Assembly (NCBI RefSeq): GCF_045865695.1
Contig: NZ_BAACAP010000254.1
Span: 124,001-188,000 of the forward strand
DNA length: 64,000 nt
Reading direction: 5' to 3'
Source: Scytonema sp045865695
Lineage (GTDB): Bacteria > Cyanobacteriota > Cyanobacteriia > Cyanobacteriales > Nostocaceae
Each line of letters begins with the position of its first letter. Within the stretch, counting starts at the first letter, position 1. Under the pieces are notes generated by a model. That model saw only the letters and a list, made by a program, of their open reading frames with translations. It was not told the origin of the DNA and did not search any database. This document shows positions 1-7,706 of this stretch, piece after piece. The translations under genes and the position numbers were made by a program.

Positions 1-1
1 T

Positions 2-826
2 CAAACTACACTAAACTCTGAATTAGGGAAAGTCTCAGGCAATTCAAGTCGCTTGCAGCAAATAGTTTGGAACTTGCTATCTAATGCAATTAAATTTACT
101 CCGTCTGGAGGAAAAGTAGAAGTTCGGTTAGAAAAAGTTGATACTTACGCTCAGATTCAAGTGAAAGACACGGGTAAAGGCATCAACCCGCAATTTCTCC
201 CTCACGTATTTGAATACTTTTTACAGGAAGATAGTACAACAACACGGAAATTTGGTGGGCTGGGATTGGGATTAGCCATTGTTCGGCATCTAACAGAATT
301 GCATGGTGGCACAGTTTTTGCAGAAAGTCCAGGAGAAGATCTTGGAGCAACTTTCACAGTCAGATTACCTCTTTTAGTAGGGAGTAGGGAGTGGGGAGTA
401 GAGAGTGGGGAAAAATCAGTTCGCTCACAACTAACAACTTTATCTGGTTTGCACATTCTAGTAGTAGACGATGAAGCTGATATGCGAGAGTTGGTACGTG
501 AAATTCTTACACAGGCTGGGGCAGAGGTGAAAGTTGTCGCATCAGCAGCAGAGGCATTGTTGGCACTTGACGATCTAATGGTAAATATTTTGGTAAGTGA
601 TATTGGGATGCCACAGGTTGATGGTTATATGCTTATACGTCAAGTGAGAAATCGACCCCCACAGCAGGGAGGGCAAATCCCGGCAATTGCCCTGACTGCT
701 TATGCAGGCGAAATGAACCAACAGCAAGCTCTCGCGGCTGGATTTCAACAACACATTTCTAAACCTGTCGATCCAGAAGAACTTGTTCGAGCGATCGTAA
801 AATTAACTTATTCAGATTCCTCTTGA
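2..826 (+). CDS. Hybrid sensor histidine kinase/response regulator, 3' part
   Basis: The gene runs in from the left edge, so its N-terminus, sensor region and HisKA domain lie outside the window. What remains is an HATPase domain (N box LQQIVWNLLSNA, G boxes DTGKGI and GGLGLGLAI) followed by a receiver domain (VVDDEAD, phospho-acceptor Asp in LVSDIGMP, and the KP of HISKPVD). It should autophosphorylate and pass phosphate to its own receiver. The linker between the two domains (about 375-420) is built from GGGAGTA/GGGAGTG heptamers translated in frame. The open frame extends upstream of the first possible TTG at 53, and it matches the paralogue at 50786-53116 there, which is why the gene is called partial. 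It overlaps the 3' end of the convergent topoisomerase gene by 19 bp. The signal it senses is unknown. Confidence 0.9.
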   Translation, partial: QTTLNSELGKVSGNSSRLQQIVWNLLSNAIKFTPSGGKVEVRLEKVDTYAQIQVKDTGKGINPQFLPHVFEYFLQEDSTTTRKFGGLGLGLAIVRHLTELHGGTVFAESPGEDLGATFTVRLPLLVGSREWGVESGEKSVRSQLTTLSGLHILVVDDEADMRELVREILTQAGAEVKVVASAAEALLALDDLMVNILVSDIGMPQVDGYMLIRQVRNRPPQQGGQIPAIALTAYAGEMNQQQALAAGFQQHISKPVDPEELVRAIVKLTYSDSS

Positions 827-1929
827 TTTTCCTGCAACAAATTATGTTCTAACAGTTTCAGGACTCCTACCTCTTCTGGTCGTAAAGAATGGGGTGAATC
901 TGAGTTGTACTCTGTTGATGCATTTTCTAAAAATGGGAATAAGGAATTGTCCATATAAGCATCAATGACTACAGGATGAACGTAATATTTACGACAGGTT
1001 GCGGGACGATTGCCAAGATGTTCTGCTACATTTTTGATGCCTTGAGTCACATTCTTCTTAGCTTGTGTTTGTGATGTGACTTGCCCCATATTGTAAAACT
1101 CCTGAGCTGCTAAAACAGTACCAGCCCAAGTCCGAAAATCTTTGGCGGTAAACTCTAAACCAGTGACTTCACGGAGATAGTCGTTGATATCGCTAGAGTC
1201 AATGGGTTGGCGGTGTCCTTCTTCGTCTAAGTACTGAAACAATTCTTGTCCGGGAATATCTTGGCAGCTTTTAACGATTTTTGCTAAACGGCGATCGCTC
1301 AATTCAATATCATGTTCCACACCGCTTTTTCCTCGGAATTTAAATCGGATTGTCGAACCAGAAATATCGACATGGCGATCGCGCATTGTTGTTAAGCCAA
1401 AAGATTTATTCGTTTGAGCATACTCCTCATTCCCAACACGAATTCTTGTAACTTCTAAAAGTTTTACAACCGTTGCCAATACCTTTTGTCGTGGAATACC
1501 CTTAAGCCTCATATCCTCATCAACCCGCTTGCGGATCTTGGGCAAAGATTCTCCAAAAACAATCGTGCGATTAAACTTCGTTTGACTGCGCGTTTGTCGC
1601 CAATTTTTATGATATCGGTACTGCTTTCGTCCTTTTGCATCGCGTCCTGTCGCTTGTAAATGCCCGTTAGATAAGGGACAAATCCAAACTTCAGACCAAG
1701 CCGGGGGTATGACAAGAGATTTAAAGCGGCTTAACTCCTGTTTGTCACAAATTTCATTACCATTGGTGTCCATATAACAAAATTCGTCGCCTACTCGTTG
1801 ACGCTGAATTCCTGGAACATCATCGCTAACGTAGCGCAACCCTACTATTTTTGCCGATTGAGTCGGGTCAATTTGAAGCGCTGCTTCAACAACATTTTCA
1901 ATAACTTCCTTCTGAAGCACGGATTCCAT
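808..1929 (-). CDS. DNA topoisomerase IB (poxvirus-type)
   Basis: Tyrosine-class topoisomerase that relaxes supercoils through a 3'-phosphotyrosyl intermediate. The N-terminal domain (SLVIPPAWSEVWICP, GRDAKGRKQYRYH) is typical of bacterial IB enzymes. The catalytic domain shows the conserved RVGNEEYA stretch, the arginine motif KDFRTWAGT and the C-terminal PATCRKYYVHP holding the nucleophilic Tyr. At about 373 residues it has full family length. The frame stays open to 2001, but the ATG at 1929 starts the family-like MESVLQKEVIENV and is preferred. The gene overlaps the convergent histidine kinase by 19 bp. Bacterial IB enzymes are patchily distributed and non-essential. I am confident of the family; the physiological role here is unknown. 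Confidence 0.93.
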   Translation of the reverse strand: MESVLQKEVIENVVEAALQIDPTQSAKIVGLRYVSDDVPGIQRQRVGDEFCYMDTNGNEICDKQELSRFKSLVIPPAWSEVWICPLSNGHLQATGRDAKGRKQYRYHKNWRQTRSQTKFNRTIVFGESLPKIRKRVDEDMRLKGIPRQKVLATVVKLLEVTRIRVGNEEYAQTNKSFGLTTMRDRHVDISGSTIRFKFRGKSGVEHDIELSDRRLAKIVKSCQDIPGQELFQYLDEEGHRQPIDSSDINDYLREVTGLEFTAKDFRTWAGTVLAAQEFYNMGQVTSQTQAKKNVTQGIKNVAEHLGNRPATCRKYYVHPVVIDAYMDNSLFPFLENASTEYNSDSPHSLRPEEVGVLKLLEHNLLQENQEESE

Positions 1930-2346
1930 ACGTGAAAAAATACCTGTTTTAGGATGAGCGATCGTACAACAAACTAAATGTATATTTTTAAACTTAACCA
2001 ATTCCTGTCTAATGAAAATCTATAGAAAAGTAGAGTTATGGTAATTATGTCTCTTTCCCAGTCCCTAGTCCGCGATCGCCAGTCCCCAATCGCCAGTCCC
2101 CAATCGCCAGTCCCTACTTCCAAGACAAAAAATTTAGAAATATATCCTGTTTGCTTGTTAATGCCATTGAAGACCGTTATATCTTAATTTCCTCATTGTC
2201 TTCACTTCAAGAGCCGTTATGAACTACGTACACTAGAGCGAATGAATTCTTTTTTATACTAAACCATGCATTTGTGTAACTCATTGCTCTGTTAGCTATA
2301 GAAGCCAATTTGAGGATTGCTCTACTTTTTTCTGAGGTTCTTTTAC
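1930..2346. other. Intergenic region with STRR heptamers
   Basis: No gene is supported in this stretch between topoisomerase IB and the SLH protein, which diverge from it. About 2057-2116 consists of imperfect CCCCAGT/CCAATCG-type heptamers with an embedded HIP1 octamer (CGCGATCGCC). The promoters of both flanking genes must lie here, but I see no convincing -35/-10 pair. Confidence 0.6.
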
Positions 2347-3558
2347 ATGTGTAGTTTGTTTCGCTGCTCATCAGCTAGCAGTTTACTATTAGCCTTTGGA
2401 ATGGCAGTTGTTACAGCATCTCCCGTTGTGATGTCGATCCCAATTTCAGCGCAAAATGCTGTTCCTACTCTACTGACTTCAACATCAAAAACTACTTTTT
2501 CTGACATTAAAGCCAATTATTGGGCGCGTCCATTTATTCAAGCCATAGTTGAGAGAAATATTATAGATGGCTTTGCGGATGGGACTTTTAGACCCGATCG
2601 ACCTGTAAAACGTGCGGAATTTGCGGTTATGCTTCAAAAAGCTTTCGAGCAAAAGCGAGTTCGGCAGTTAAATGCAGGAGGTTTTAAAGATGTTCCTCCC
2701 AATTACTGGGCTGCTTCTGCAATTAAAGAAGCATACGAAACAGGATTTATGCCGGGATATCCAGCCAACTTGTTTCTTCCCAAACAGCAAGTTGGTAAGT
2801 TTGAAGCCATTGCTGCTTTGGCAAATGGTTTGGGTTTGACAGCAACTGCACCTGCTTCTAATATTCTCAATGGATCTTATACTGACGCTCCAATCATTCC
2901 TAACTATGCTGCTGATGCTGTAGCAGCAGCAACACAAGCGAACTTAGTTGTTAACTATCCCAATGTTAAGAAACTCGATCCGCTAGAACCTCTGACTCGT
3001 GCCTCAGCAGCAGCGCTTTTATACCAAGCCTTAGTTTGGCAAGAACGAGTAGAACCACTTCCTAGCAATCTTAAGACTGCCAATTATATAGTTGCTGATG
3101 TCAACCAAAATAATCAAACTCCTAATGATGTCGTGACTGTTACCGCATCTGATAGTTCGTTTTCAATTCTAAGCTCTTTGTTGAAGACAGCAGGTTTAGC
3201 AGTCATTCTGCAACATCCAAACAATTCTATGACAATTTTTGCTCCAACTGATGAGGCGTTTGCTAATTTGCCTAAAGGTACTTTAGAGTGGTTGCAGCAA
3301 CCAGAGAATAGAGAAACTCTTATTCGAGTTTTGACATATCACGTGGTTCCTCGGAAACGTCAAGTCAGCGAACTTTCTGAAGGAAAATTAAAAACTTTTG
3401 CAGGCAAAGCTGTTAATATTCAAGTAAATTCTCTTACGCATCAAACGACAGTGAATAATGCAAAAATTCTTCAGTCTAATATTCAAGCAAGTAACGGAAT
3501 TATTCATGCTATCAATCAAGTTTTGATTCCACCTAATATTAATTTGAGTAAAAAATAA
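2347..3558 (+). CDS. SLH and fasciclin (FAS1) domain surface protein
   Basis: Secreted cell-surface protein. The ATG at 2347 follows GAGG with a 10-nt spacer and opens a signal peptide (hydrophobic LLLAFGMAVVTASPVV, cleavage near ISAQN). Two clear SLH motifs follow (FSDIKANYWARPFI...GFADGTFRPDRPVKRAEFA and FKDVPPNYWAASAIKEA), then a weaker third (YTDAPIIPNYAADAV...PLEPLTRASAAALLYQAL). SLH domains bind cell-wall polymers. The C-terminal 130 residues form a FAS1 domain with the H1 box (MTIFAPTDEAFANLP) and the H2-like TYHVVPR...ASNGIIHAINQVLIPP. SLH plus FAS1 suggests adhesion or envelope anchoring. An in-frame TTG at 2317 is the alternative, weaker start. Confidence 0.9.
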   Translation: MCSLFRCSSASSLLLAFGMAVVTASPVVMSIPISAQNAVPTLLTSTSKTTFSDIKANYWARPFIQAIVERNIIDGFADGTFRPDRPVKRAEFAVMLQKAFEQKRVRQLNAGGFKDVPPNYWAASAIKEAYETGFMPGYPANLFLPKQQVGKFEAIAALANGLGLTATAPASNILNGSYTDAPIIPNYAADAVAAATQANLVVNYPNVKKLDPLEPLTRASAAALLYQALVWQERVEPLPSNLKTANYIVADVNQNNQTPNDVVTVTASDSSFSILSSLLKTAGLAVILQHPNNSMTIFAPTDEAFANLPKGTLEWLQQPENRETLIRVLTYHVVPRKRQVSELSEGKLKTFAGKAVNIQVNSLTHQTTVNNAKILQSNIQASNGIIHAINQVLIPPNINLSKK

Positions 3559-3746
3559 CCTCGACGAATGGAATTCGCGTATATACAGGTAAGACCTACA
3601 TAGTTAGGTTTTATACCATTTTCCCAAAATTAGGCTACAGATGGAAAAAGATTCGTAGTTGCGCTTCAGCGTATGCGGCAACAATGTGTAGCATTAATTG
3701 AGAGAATTAGTATTACTCCTTTTTTGCCCTAAAATTAACGATTTTA

Positions 3747-3793
3747 GTAGGGTGGGTGCCCACCAAAGCACGAATGGTGGGCACCCACCCTAC
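3747..3793. repeat. Perfect 19-bp inverted repeat (GTAGGGTGGG family)
   Basis: Two perfect 19-nt arms (3747-3765 and 3775-3793) begin and end with GTAGGGTGGG/CCCACCCTAC and enclose a 9-nt loop. The element ends 5 bp from the stop codon of the hicB-like gene, so its transcript would form a very strong hairpin there. The preceding 35 bp (ATTACTCC...CTAAAATTAACGATT) recur at about 9505-9536, which makes this a dispersed element, not only a terminator. Confidence 0.85.
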
Positions 3794-3797
3794 CTGT

Positions 3798-4040
3798 TTA
3801 GGTAAACTTCCGGTGGGAAGGGAATAGCTCAAAAGTTACCAGTAGAGAAGGTTTATCTACTAAGCCAAATTGAGTTGGATCTTCGTCTTCTAAATGCAAA
3901 GCGACTGCCTCACGAAGATTCTGAACAACTTCATCCAGAGTATCTCCCTGAGTTACAACGGAGACTTCTAGACATTCTGCTATGTATCCGTGCTGTTCAC
4001 CTGGATGAATGATTGCTCTAATGTTCTGCTTCAACTCCAT
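3798..4040 (-). CDS. HicB-family antitoxin-like protein (orphan)
   Basis: An 80-residue protein with the HicB partial RNase-H fold pattern: an N-terminal beta hairpin (IRAIIHPGEQHGYIAECLEVSVVTQGDTLDEVVQNLREAV) followed by a helix and an acidic tail (LHLEDEDPTQFG). In TA pairs HicB neutralises the dsRBD-like toxin HicA. No hicA-like frame is adjacent on either side, unlike the complete pair at 57.6-58.0 kb. It is therefore an orphan antitoxin or a HicB-like regulator. The family assignment is good; the function is uncertain. Confidence 0.8.
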   Translation of the reverse strand: MELKQNIRAIIHPGEQHGYIAECLEVSVVTQGDTLDEVVQNLREAVALHLEDEDPTQFGLVDKPSLLVTFELFPSHRKFT

Positions 4041-4143
4041 AAGTCATCTTAAAAAGACAAAAGGTTCATTAAATTATTGAAATTAGTCCCAATAAACGCA
4101 AGTATTATCAACGGGGTCAGAAAGTTATGAGTCTTATTTTATC

Positions 4144-4929
4144 TCAACTTGAAGCACTAGTGTAAAACCGTAGTGCGAACCGCCAGAACCTTGTGGAGAT
4201 AAAAAACAGTACGAGTGCCAAGACTCCTGCTGCAAGCATGCCAGATATTTGGCTTCTTCCAAGCATAGCTTCTGCTGGTATGGTTGTTAAAAAAGCAACT
4301 GGAACTACAAAGGTAAAGAAAAAGCGAAAAGCTGTAGGATAGGCTACCATTGGATATCTACCAGCTTCTAGCAAACCTCTCAAGACCTCAGTAACGTTAT
4401 AAATTTTGACAAACCAAATACTAGTTGCCCCTAGCATAAACCACAGACTATAAAGAATAACAAAACCAGAGAATAGGGGAATTGCGCTCTTAAGATAATC
4501 GTTTATTCCCAAACCGAGTTGTTGTCCGGCATAACCAATGATGATGCTGCCAAAAATAACATCTGGCAATCCCCAAGGGGATACGGTGTGAGTGGAAAGC
4601 CAGAATTGACTGCGAATCGGTTTTAGCAGTACAAAATCTAGCGTTCCTTCTTGTACGTGGCGGACAATTCTGTTCAAATTTGGAGCGAGAAAGGTTGCTG
4701 AAAAGCCTTGGAGTAAAGTAAAAATTCCTAAGACTAGTAAAGCGGCTTCCCAAGACCAACCAGCAAAGCGGTAGCCATTTCTATAAAATAGAAACAGTCC
4801 GAAGAGACTACCCACCATGTTACCTAAGCTACTCAGCGCTGCTAAGAGGAAGTTAATGCGGTACTCTAATTCAGCTGCTATAGCAGCACTCCAAAATAAT
4901 GTTAGTACTCTTAGGTATTTGTTTATCAT
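4144..4929 (-). CDS. ABC-2 type permease (DUF990-like)
   Basis: A 261-residue integral membrane protein with about six hydrophobic segments (for example AALSSLGNMVGSLFGLFLFY, FVILYSLWFMLGATSIWFV, GMLAAGVLALVLFFIST). The sequence RIVRHVQEGTLDFVLLKPI is characteristic of the DUF990/ABC-2 permeases, which usually occur as a pair plus an ATPase. No ATPase or partner permease adjoins it. The nearest ATPase is encoded at 8518-9369, across MarR and the IS607 element, on the same strand. The substrate is unknown. The ATG is followed by a typical short cytoplasmic N-terminus. The upstream gap holds heptamer and GGGGAACTCGGGG-type repeats. Confidence 0.85.
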   Translation of the reverse strand: MINKYLRVLTLFWSAAIAAELEYRINFLLAALSSLGNMVGSLFGLFLFYRNGYRFAGWSWEAALLVLGIFTLLQGFSATFLAPNLNRIVRHVQEGTLDFVLLKPIRSQFWLSTHTVSPWGLPDVIFGSIIIGYAGQQLGLGINDYLKSAIPLFSGFVILYSLWFMLGATSIWFVKIYNVTEVLRGLLEAGRYPMVAYPTAFRFFFTFVVPVAFLTTIPAEAMLGRSQISGMLAAGVLALVLFFISTRFWRFALRFYTSASS

Positions 4930-5051
4930 CTAGAAAATGGGGAACTCGGGGTCCCCTCTGGGGATAAGGGGTAATGGTGATTGGCGATTGGGGACTAGGA
5001 AAGAGATATTTTTGTATTTAGTTGTGGGATTTTCCGTGAATGACTAACATA

Positions 5052-5570
5052 TTATAAAATATGAGGTAAGTTTGGATCGTCAGGCTCTCTTTCTTGGAAA
5101 GCTTCCTCAAAAACTTCTTTCAATAAAATCAGTCCTTCTTCTATTTGCAGAATTTGTTTTTCCGAAAGATGTTTGAGGAGATCGGCAATATGAGTGCGAG
5201 TTTGTTCGCGGGCTTGTTGAAGGTGATGGTTTCCTGCTTCAGTGAGCTTCAGCACAATCCGTCGTCGTTCTTGAGGATGGTCGTTACGATGTACGTAAGC
5301 ACGTTGTACGAGCCGTTCTACGGTTGCTGATGCTGTAGCGCGAGTGACTCCTAAGTGTTCGGCTAAATCGGAAAGCGAAGCACCGGGGTTGCGATCGAGA
5401 AATGCTAGCGTCCGAAATTGAGGAACGGATAATGTTGTAGAGCCTTGAGCACGCATATCCGCTCGAATTGCTCTCATCACTAATGGAATTGTCTCCATTA
5501 CCTTAGCAGCACATTCTTGAGAAGTTGTTTTTTGAGAAGTTGTTTTTTGAGCAGTTTTCTTTAAACCCAT
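5052..5570 (-). CDS. MarR-family transcriptional regulator
   Basis: Winged-helix repressor-like protein of 172 residues. The core TTLSVPQFRTLAFLDRNPGASLSDLAEHLGVTRATASATVERLVQRAYVHR is a classical MarR recognition region, with the wing DHPQERRRIVLKLTEAG. The protein would dimerise and bind a palindromic operator, often with ligand relief. It lies between two ABC-transporter loci on the same strand, so export of a toxic compound is a plausible regulon. The first 20 residues (KKTAQKTTSQKTTSQE) come from a direct 15-nt DNA repeat, so the N-terminal tail is repeat-derived and probably disordered. Confidence 0.9.
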   Translation of the reverse strand: MGLKKTAQKTTSQKTTSQECAAKVMETIPLVMRAIRADMRAQGSTTLSVPQFRTLAFLDRNPGASLSDLAEHLGVTRATASATVERLVQRAYVHRNDHPQERRRIVLKLTEAGNHHLQQAREQTRTHIADLLKHLSEKQILQIEEGLILLKEVFEEAFQEREPDDPNLPHIL

Positions 5571-5656
5571 CTGAATTACTAATTTTCCCTAGCGCATCAA
5601 TATATCATCATTTATATTTGTACCGATACTTTTTCGCTAACGATTCCCAACACACG

Positions 5657-6973
5657 TTAACAAATACTCAAGCTAAGATTTTCTCTTAGCCAGGGCGTAT
5701 CAACCAATGCACGAAGGAAAATCCCTCGCGCACCATTTAAATCTCTGTCCATGATGTGACCTGTGGATGGGGATTTAATGATTTTAGATCTACCAATTTT
5801 TACTATTTCACCAGTCCAACTAACTGTTTTTGATGTGTACGCTTCATTTACATCTAACACTATCTTGTTCTGTTCAAATGCTTTATGCTTAATAAATTGT
5901 TTGAACTGGTAGTGAGATAGTGTTAACATTTGGCGTACAGACTTCGATCTGATTCTACGTTTTCCTTTCTTTGACATTTGAGATGTTTCAAAAGTTGGAA
6001 GTAAAATTACATCAAAGTTGTCAACCAAGAACTTAGCTGATTTTTTCTGGAGTTCAGACACTAAGTTTTTTATCTTGGCTCTCATACGGTTAGCCGCTTT
6101 TTTTAAGCTTCTTTTTAGTTGTCCGGTAGATTTAGAAATAGCGCTACACAATCCATCTAACTTAAAGCAAAGTTTTTGAATTTTGATATTAGCGTTTTTA
6201 CCTAACCAACCAAATGAAGACTCGGAGTAAAATGTCAAAAATGTTCGGATACCTGGGTCTAAAGCTACAACACGTCCGCCAGTTTGCTCAACGGGGGGAA
6301 CCCTCCGCAGTTGCTCCTCTTGGGCAAAGCCCAAGACCGCACTGCTCTCCGCACGCAACTCGCTCCCTTGGTTCTCGGTTTCTAGTTGTAGACTTTCTTC
6401 TGGTGAGTCCAGCCCTGTAGAAAGGTCTCCTTTCGTAGGGGACTGGCGTTCGCGTTCGCGGAGCATGCGCTTTGCGCTTAGCGTGTGCCTTGCACATACC
6501 CGAAAGGGAAGAGTCAGATAGTAGTCACCATCAGCGCATACTAAACGACAATCACCAAACTCTTTAGGAAGAGATTCGGTATACTTAATCCCCCCTAAAA
6601 TTGTGTGATAAATTCCTTTCTCTGTGACAGCAGATTTTGGAATATAGCACGATTGTTTCTGAGCTTTTCTAGACTTAAACTTAAATGAGGAAACAATCCC
6701 CGTGTTTTTATATTTAAGCTTGGTATTGCTTACCGCTTTACAAGCATCCTTGATAGCTATTGATTTAATTTGATAAGGCGTATCTTTACACCAGTCAGGT
6801 AAATTATTTAAAATCCCTCCTTTTATTGCTTTCCAATTAGCTTTGATAACGCCATCTCTTAATAACTCAAGCGCTTGATTGTAAACGAAACGGCTAACAC
6901 CAAACCATTGTTTAATCAATATCTTTTGTTCCGAGGTTAGTCTTAGATAAATCTTCCTTGATTTTTTTGGAAT
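5657..6973 (-). CDS. tnpB: TnpB-family RNA-guided nuclease, IS607-associated
   Basis: Core sequence begins near KSRKIYLRLTSEQKILIKQWF, the conserved TnpB N-terminus. RuvC residues are visible: Asp in VALDPGIRTFL, Glu in LLPTFETSQM and Asp in MDRDLNGARG. The zinc-ribbon cysteines expected after EAYTSKT are absent (VSWTGEI instead). An insertion of about 72 residues (DNA 6287-6502), made of palindromic repeat modules, sits just before the first RuvC motif. No ATG, GTG or TTG lies close before the conserved N-terminus. The frame is open upstream to 7480, running inside the recombinase gene. The start given (ATT at 6973) is a guess; frame slippage at the A7 run at 6962-6968 is an alternative. TnpB cuts DNA at the donor site to favour element retention. 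Nuclease activity with the insertion is untested. Confidence 0.8.
   Translation of the reverse strand: MPKKSRKIYLRLTSEQKILIKQWFGVSRFVYNQALELLRDGVIKANWKAIKGGILNNLPDWCKDTPYQIKSIAIKDACKAVSNTKLKYKNTGIVSSFKFKSRKAQKQSCYIPKSAVTEKGIYHTILGGIKYTESLPKEFGDCRLVCADGDYYLTLPFRVCARHTLSAKRMLRERERQSPTKGDLSTGLDSPEESLQLETENQGSELRAESSAVLGFAQEEQLRRVPPVEQTGGRVVALDPGIRTFLTFYSESSFGWLGKNANIKIQKLCFKLDGLCSAISKSTGQLKRSLKKAANRMRAKIKNLVSELQKKSAKFLVDNFDVILLPTFETSQMSKKGKRRIRSKSVRQMLTLSHYQFKQFIKHKAFEQNKIVLDVNEAYTSKTVSWTGEIVKIGRSKIIKSPSTGHIMDRDLNGARGIFLRALVDTPWLRENLSLSIC
6287..6502. repeat. Palindromic repeat modules inserted in frame in tnpB
   Basis: About 216 bp, a multiple of three, composed of short palindromic units such as CTTGGGCAAAGCCCAAG (6319-6335), a GGGGGGAACCCTCCGCAG unit and GCGTTCGCG/GCGCTTTGCGC units, of the kind scattered between genes in cyanobacteria. 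It interrupts tnpB between the TLPF strand and the VALDPG motif without stopping the frame. Its translation is rich in Arg, Glu and Ser and unlike the flanking protein. Confidence 0.8.
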
Positions 6974-7553
6974 ACTTTCTAAGTCCGTGCATTCTACAAC
7001 TGAAGACGTGAAGGATTGAGAGTAAATCTTGGGTAAGCTCTGATTCGGGGCAGTGTAGAGTTTGGTCGAGAACCACGATTTGTCCACCGTTTTGCTCGAC
7101 CATGAACTGAAAAAGCTCAAATCCAAACCTTGCAAGCCTGTCACTACAGGCAACGACAAGTGTGAACTTATCTCCACGCATAAGGCGTTCCAATAAGGAC
7201 TGCAAACCTTTGCGCTTAAAGTTGATACCTGACCCAATGTCTCTGATAATTTCTGCTGTTGGGTAGAGGGATTGCATATACACGACTTGTCTTTCAAGAT
7301 CGTCTCGTTGTTTTGAAGAAGAGACTCGGCAGTAGCAAATAGTGGAGCCACCTCCGTGCGCGGGTTCCCCGCGTTGAGGAGAGTGGCGTGTAGTTCGAGT
7401 TGAATCGCCACGGGTGTAGCTTTCAACGTCGTAGAGTCTTTGTCCTGCCGAGTTTTTGATGCTTTTGATTTTGCCTTCATCTGCGTACTTCCTCAAAGTA
7501 TTAGGGTGCAATCCCAGAAATTCGACCGCTTTTCTGAGTGGTATGTATGGCAT
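6912..7553 (-). CDS. tnpA: IS607-family serine recombinase (transposase TnpA)
   Basis: A 213-residue IS607 transposase. The N-terminal MerR-like helix-turn-helix (IPLRKAVEFLGLHPNTLRKYADEGKI) is followed by a resolvase catalytic domain starting at ICYCRVSSSKQRDDLERQ with the nucleophilic Ser, then IIRDIGSGINFKRKGL and VVACSDRLARFGFELF. It moves the element through a circular intermediate. Between HTH and catalytic domain, about residues 50-69 (DNA 7347-7406) are a repeat-derived insert (HSPQRGEPAHGGG) matching a GCGGGTTCCCCGC palindrome. The 3' end overlaps tnpB in another frame. It appears full-length and possibly active. Confidence 0.92.
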   Translation of the reverse strand: MPYIPLRKAVEFLGLHPNTLRKYADEGKIKSIKNSAGQRLYDVESYTRGDSTRTTRHSPQRGEPAHGGGSTICYCRVSSSKQRDDLERQVVYMQSLYPTAEIIRDIGSGINFKRKGLQSLLERLMRGDKFTLVVACSDRLARFGFELFQFMVEQNGGQIVVLDQTLHCPESELTQDLLSILHVFSCRMHGLRKYSKKIKEDLSKTNLGTKDID

Positions 7554-7706
7554 CCCTTCATGTTAGCATACTTTAAGGAAAGTGAGCAAATATTAGCAAA
7601 ATCCTAACTAGTTAATTACCTCCACTCTAGCAATAACCTTTTCTTAACGGGAGACTTCCCACACCTCACCTAAAGTTATATGAAACTCCAGGACGAGGTG
7701 GTTCTT

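Larger units (their letters stand above)
5640..7600 (-). mobile_element. IS607-family transposon (approximate limits)
   Basis: Contains the diagnostic pair: a MerR-HTH/serine-recombinase transposase (6912-7553) and an accessory TnpB (5657-about 6973), overlapping and transcribed together on the minus strand. IS607 elements lack terminal inverted repeats and make no long target duplication, so the ends cannot be set from this sequence; those given are estimates around the two genes. By analogy with the family, the guide (omega) RNA would be expected near the tnpB 3' end (about 5640-5800). This was not demonstrated. Confidence 0.75.

Noticed and set aside
5640..5800. Omega RNA feature at the IS607 tnpB 3' end
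   Set aside because: Expected from the family, but no boundary or structure is readable from the sequence alone, so not listed as a feature.
7000..7480. TnpB with a 170-residue N-terminal extension from ATG 7480
   Set aside because: The extension is an out-of-frame translation of the recombinase gene and has no TnpB features.
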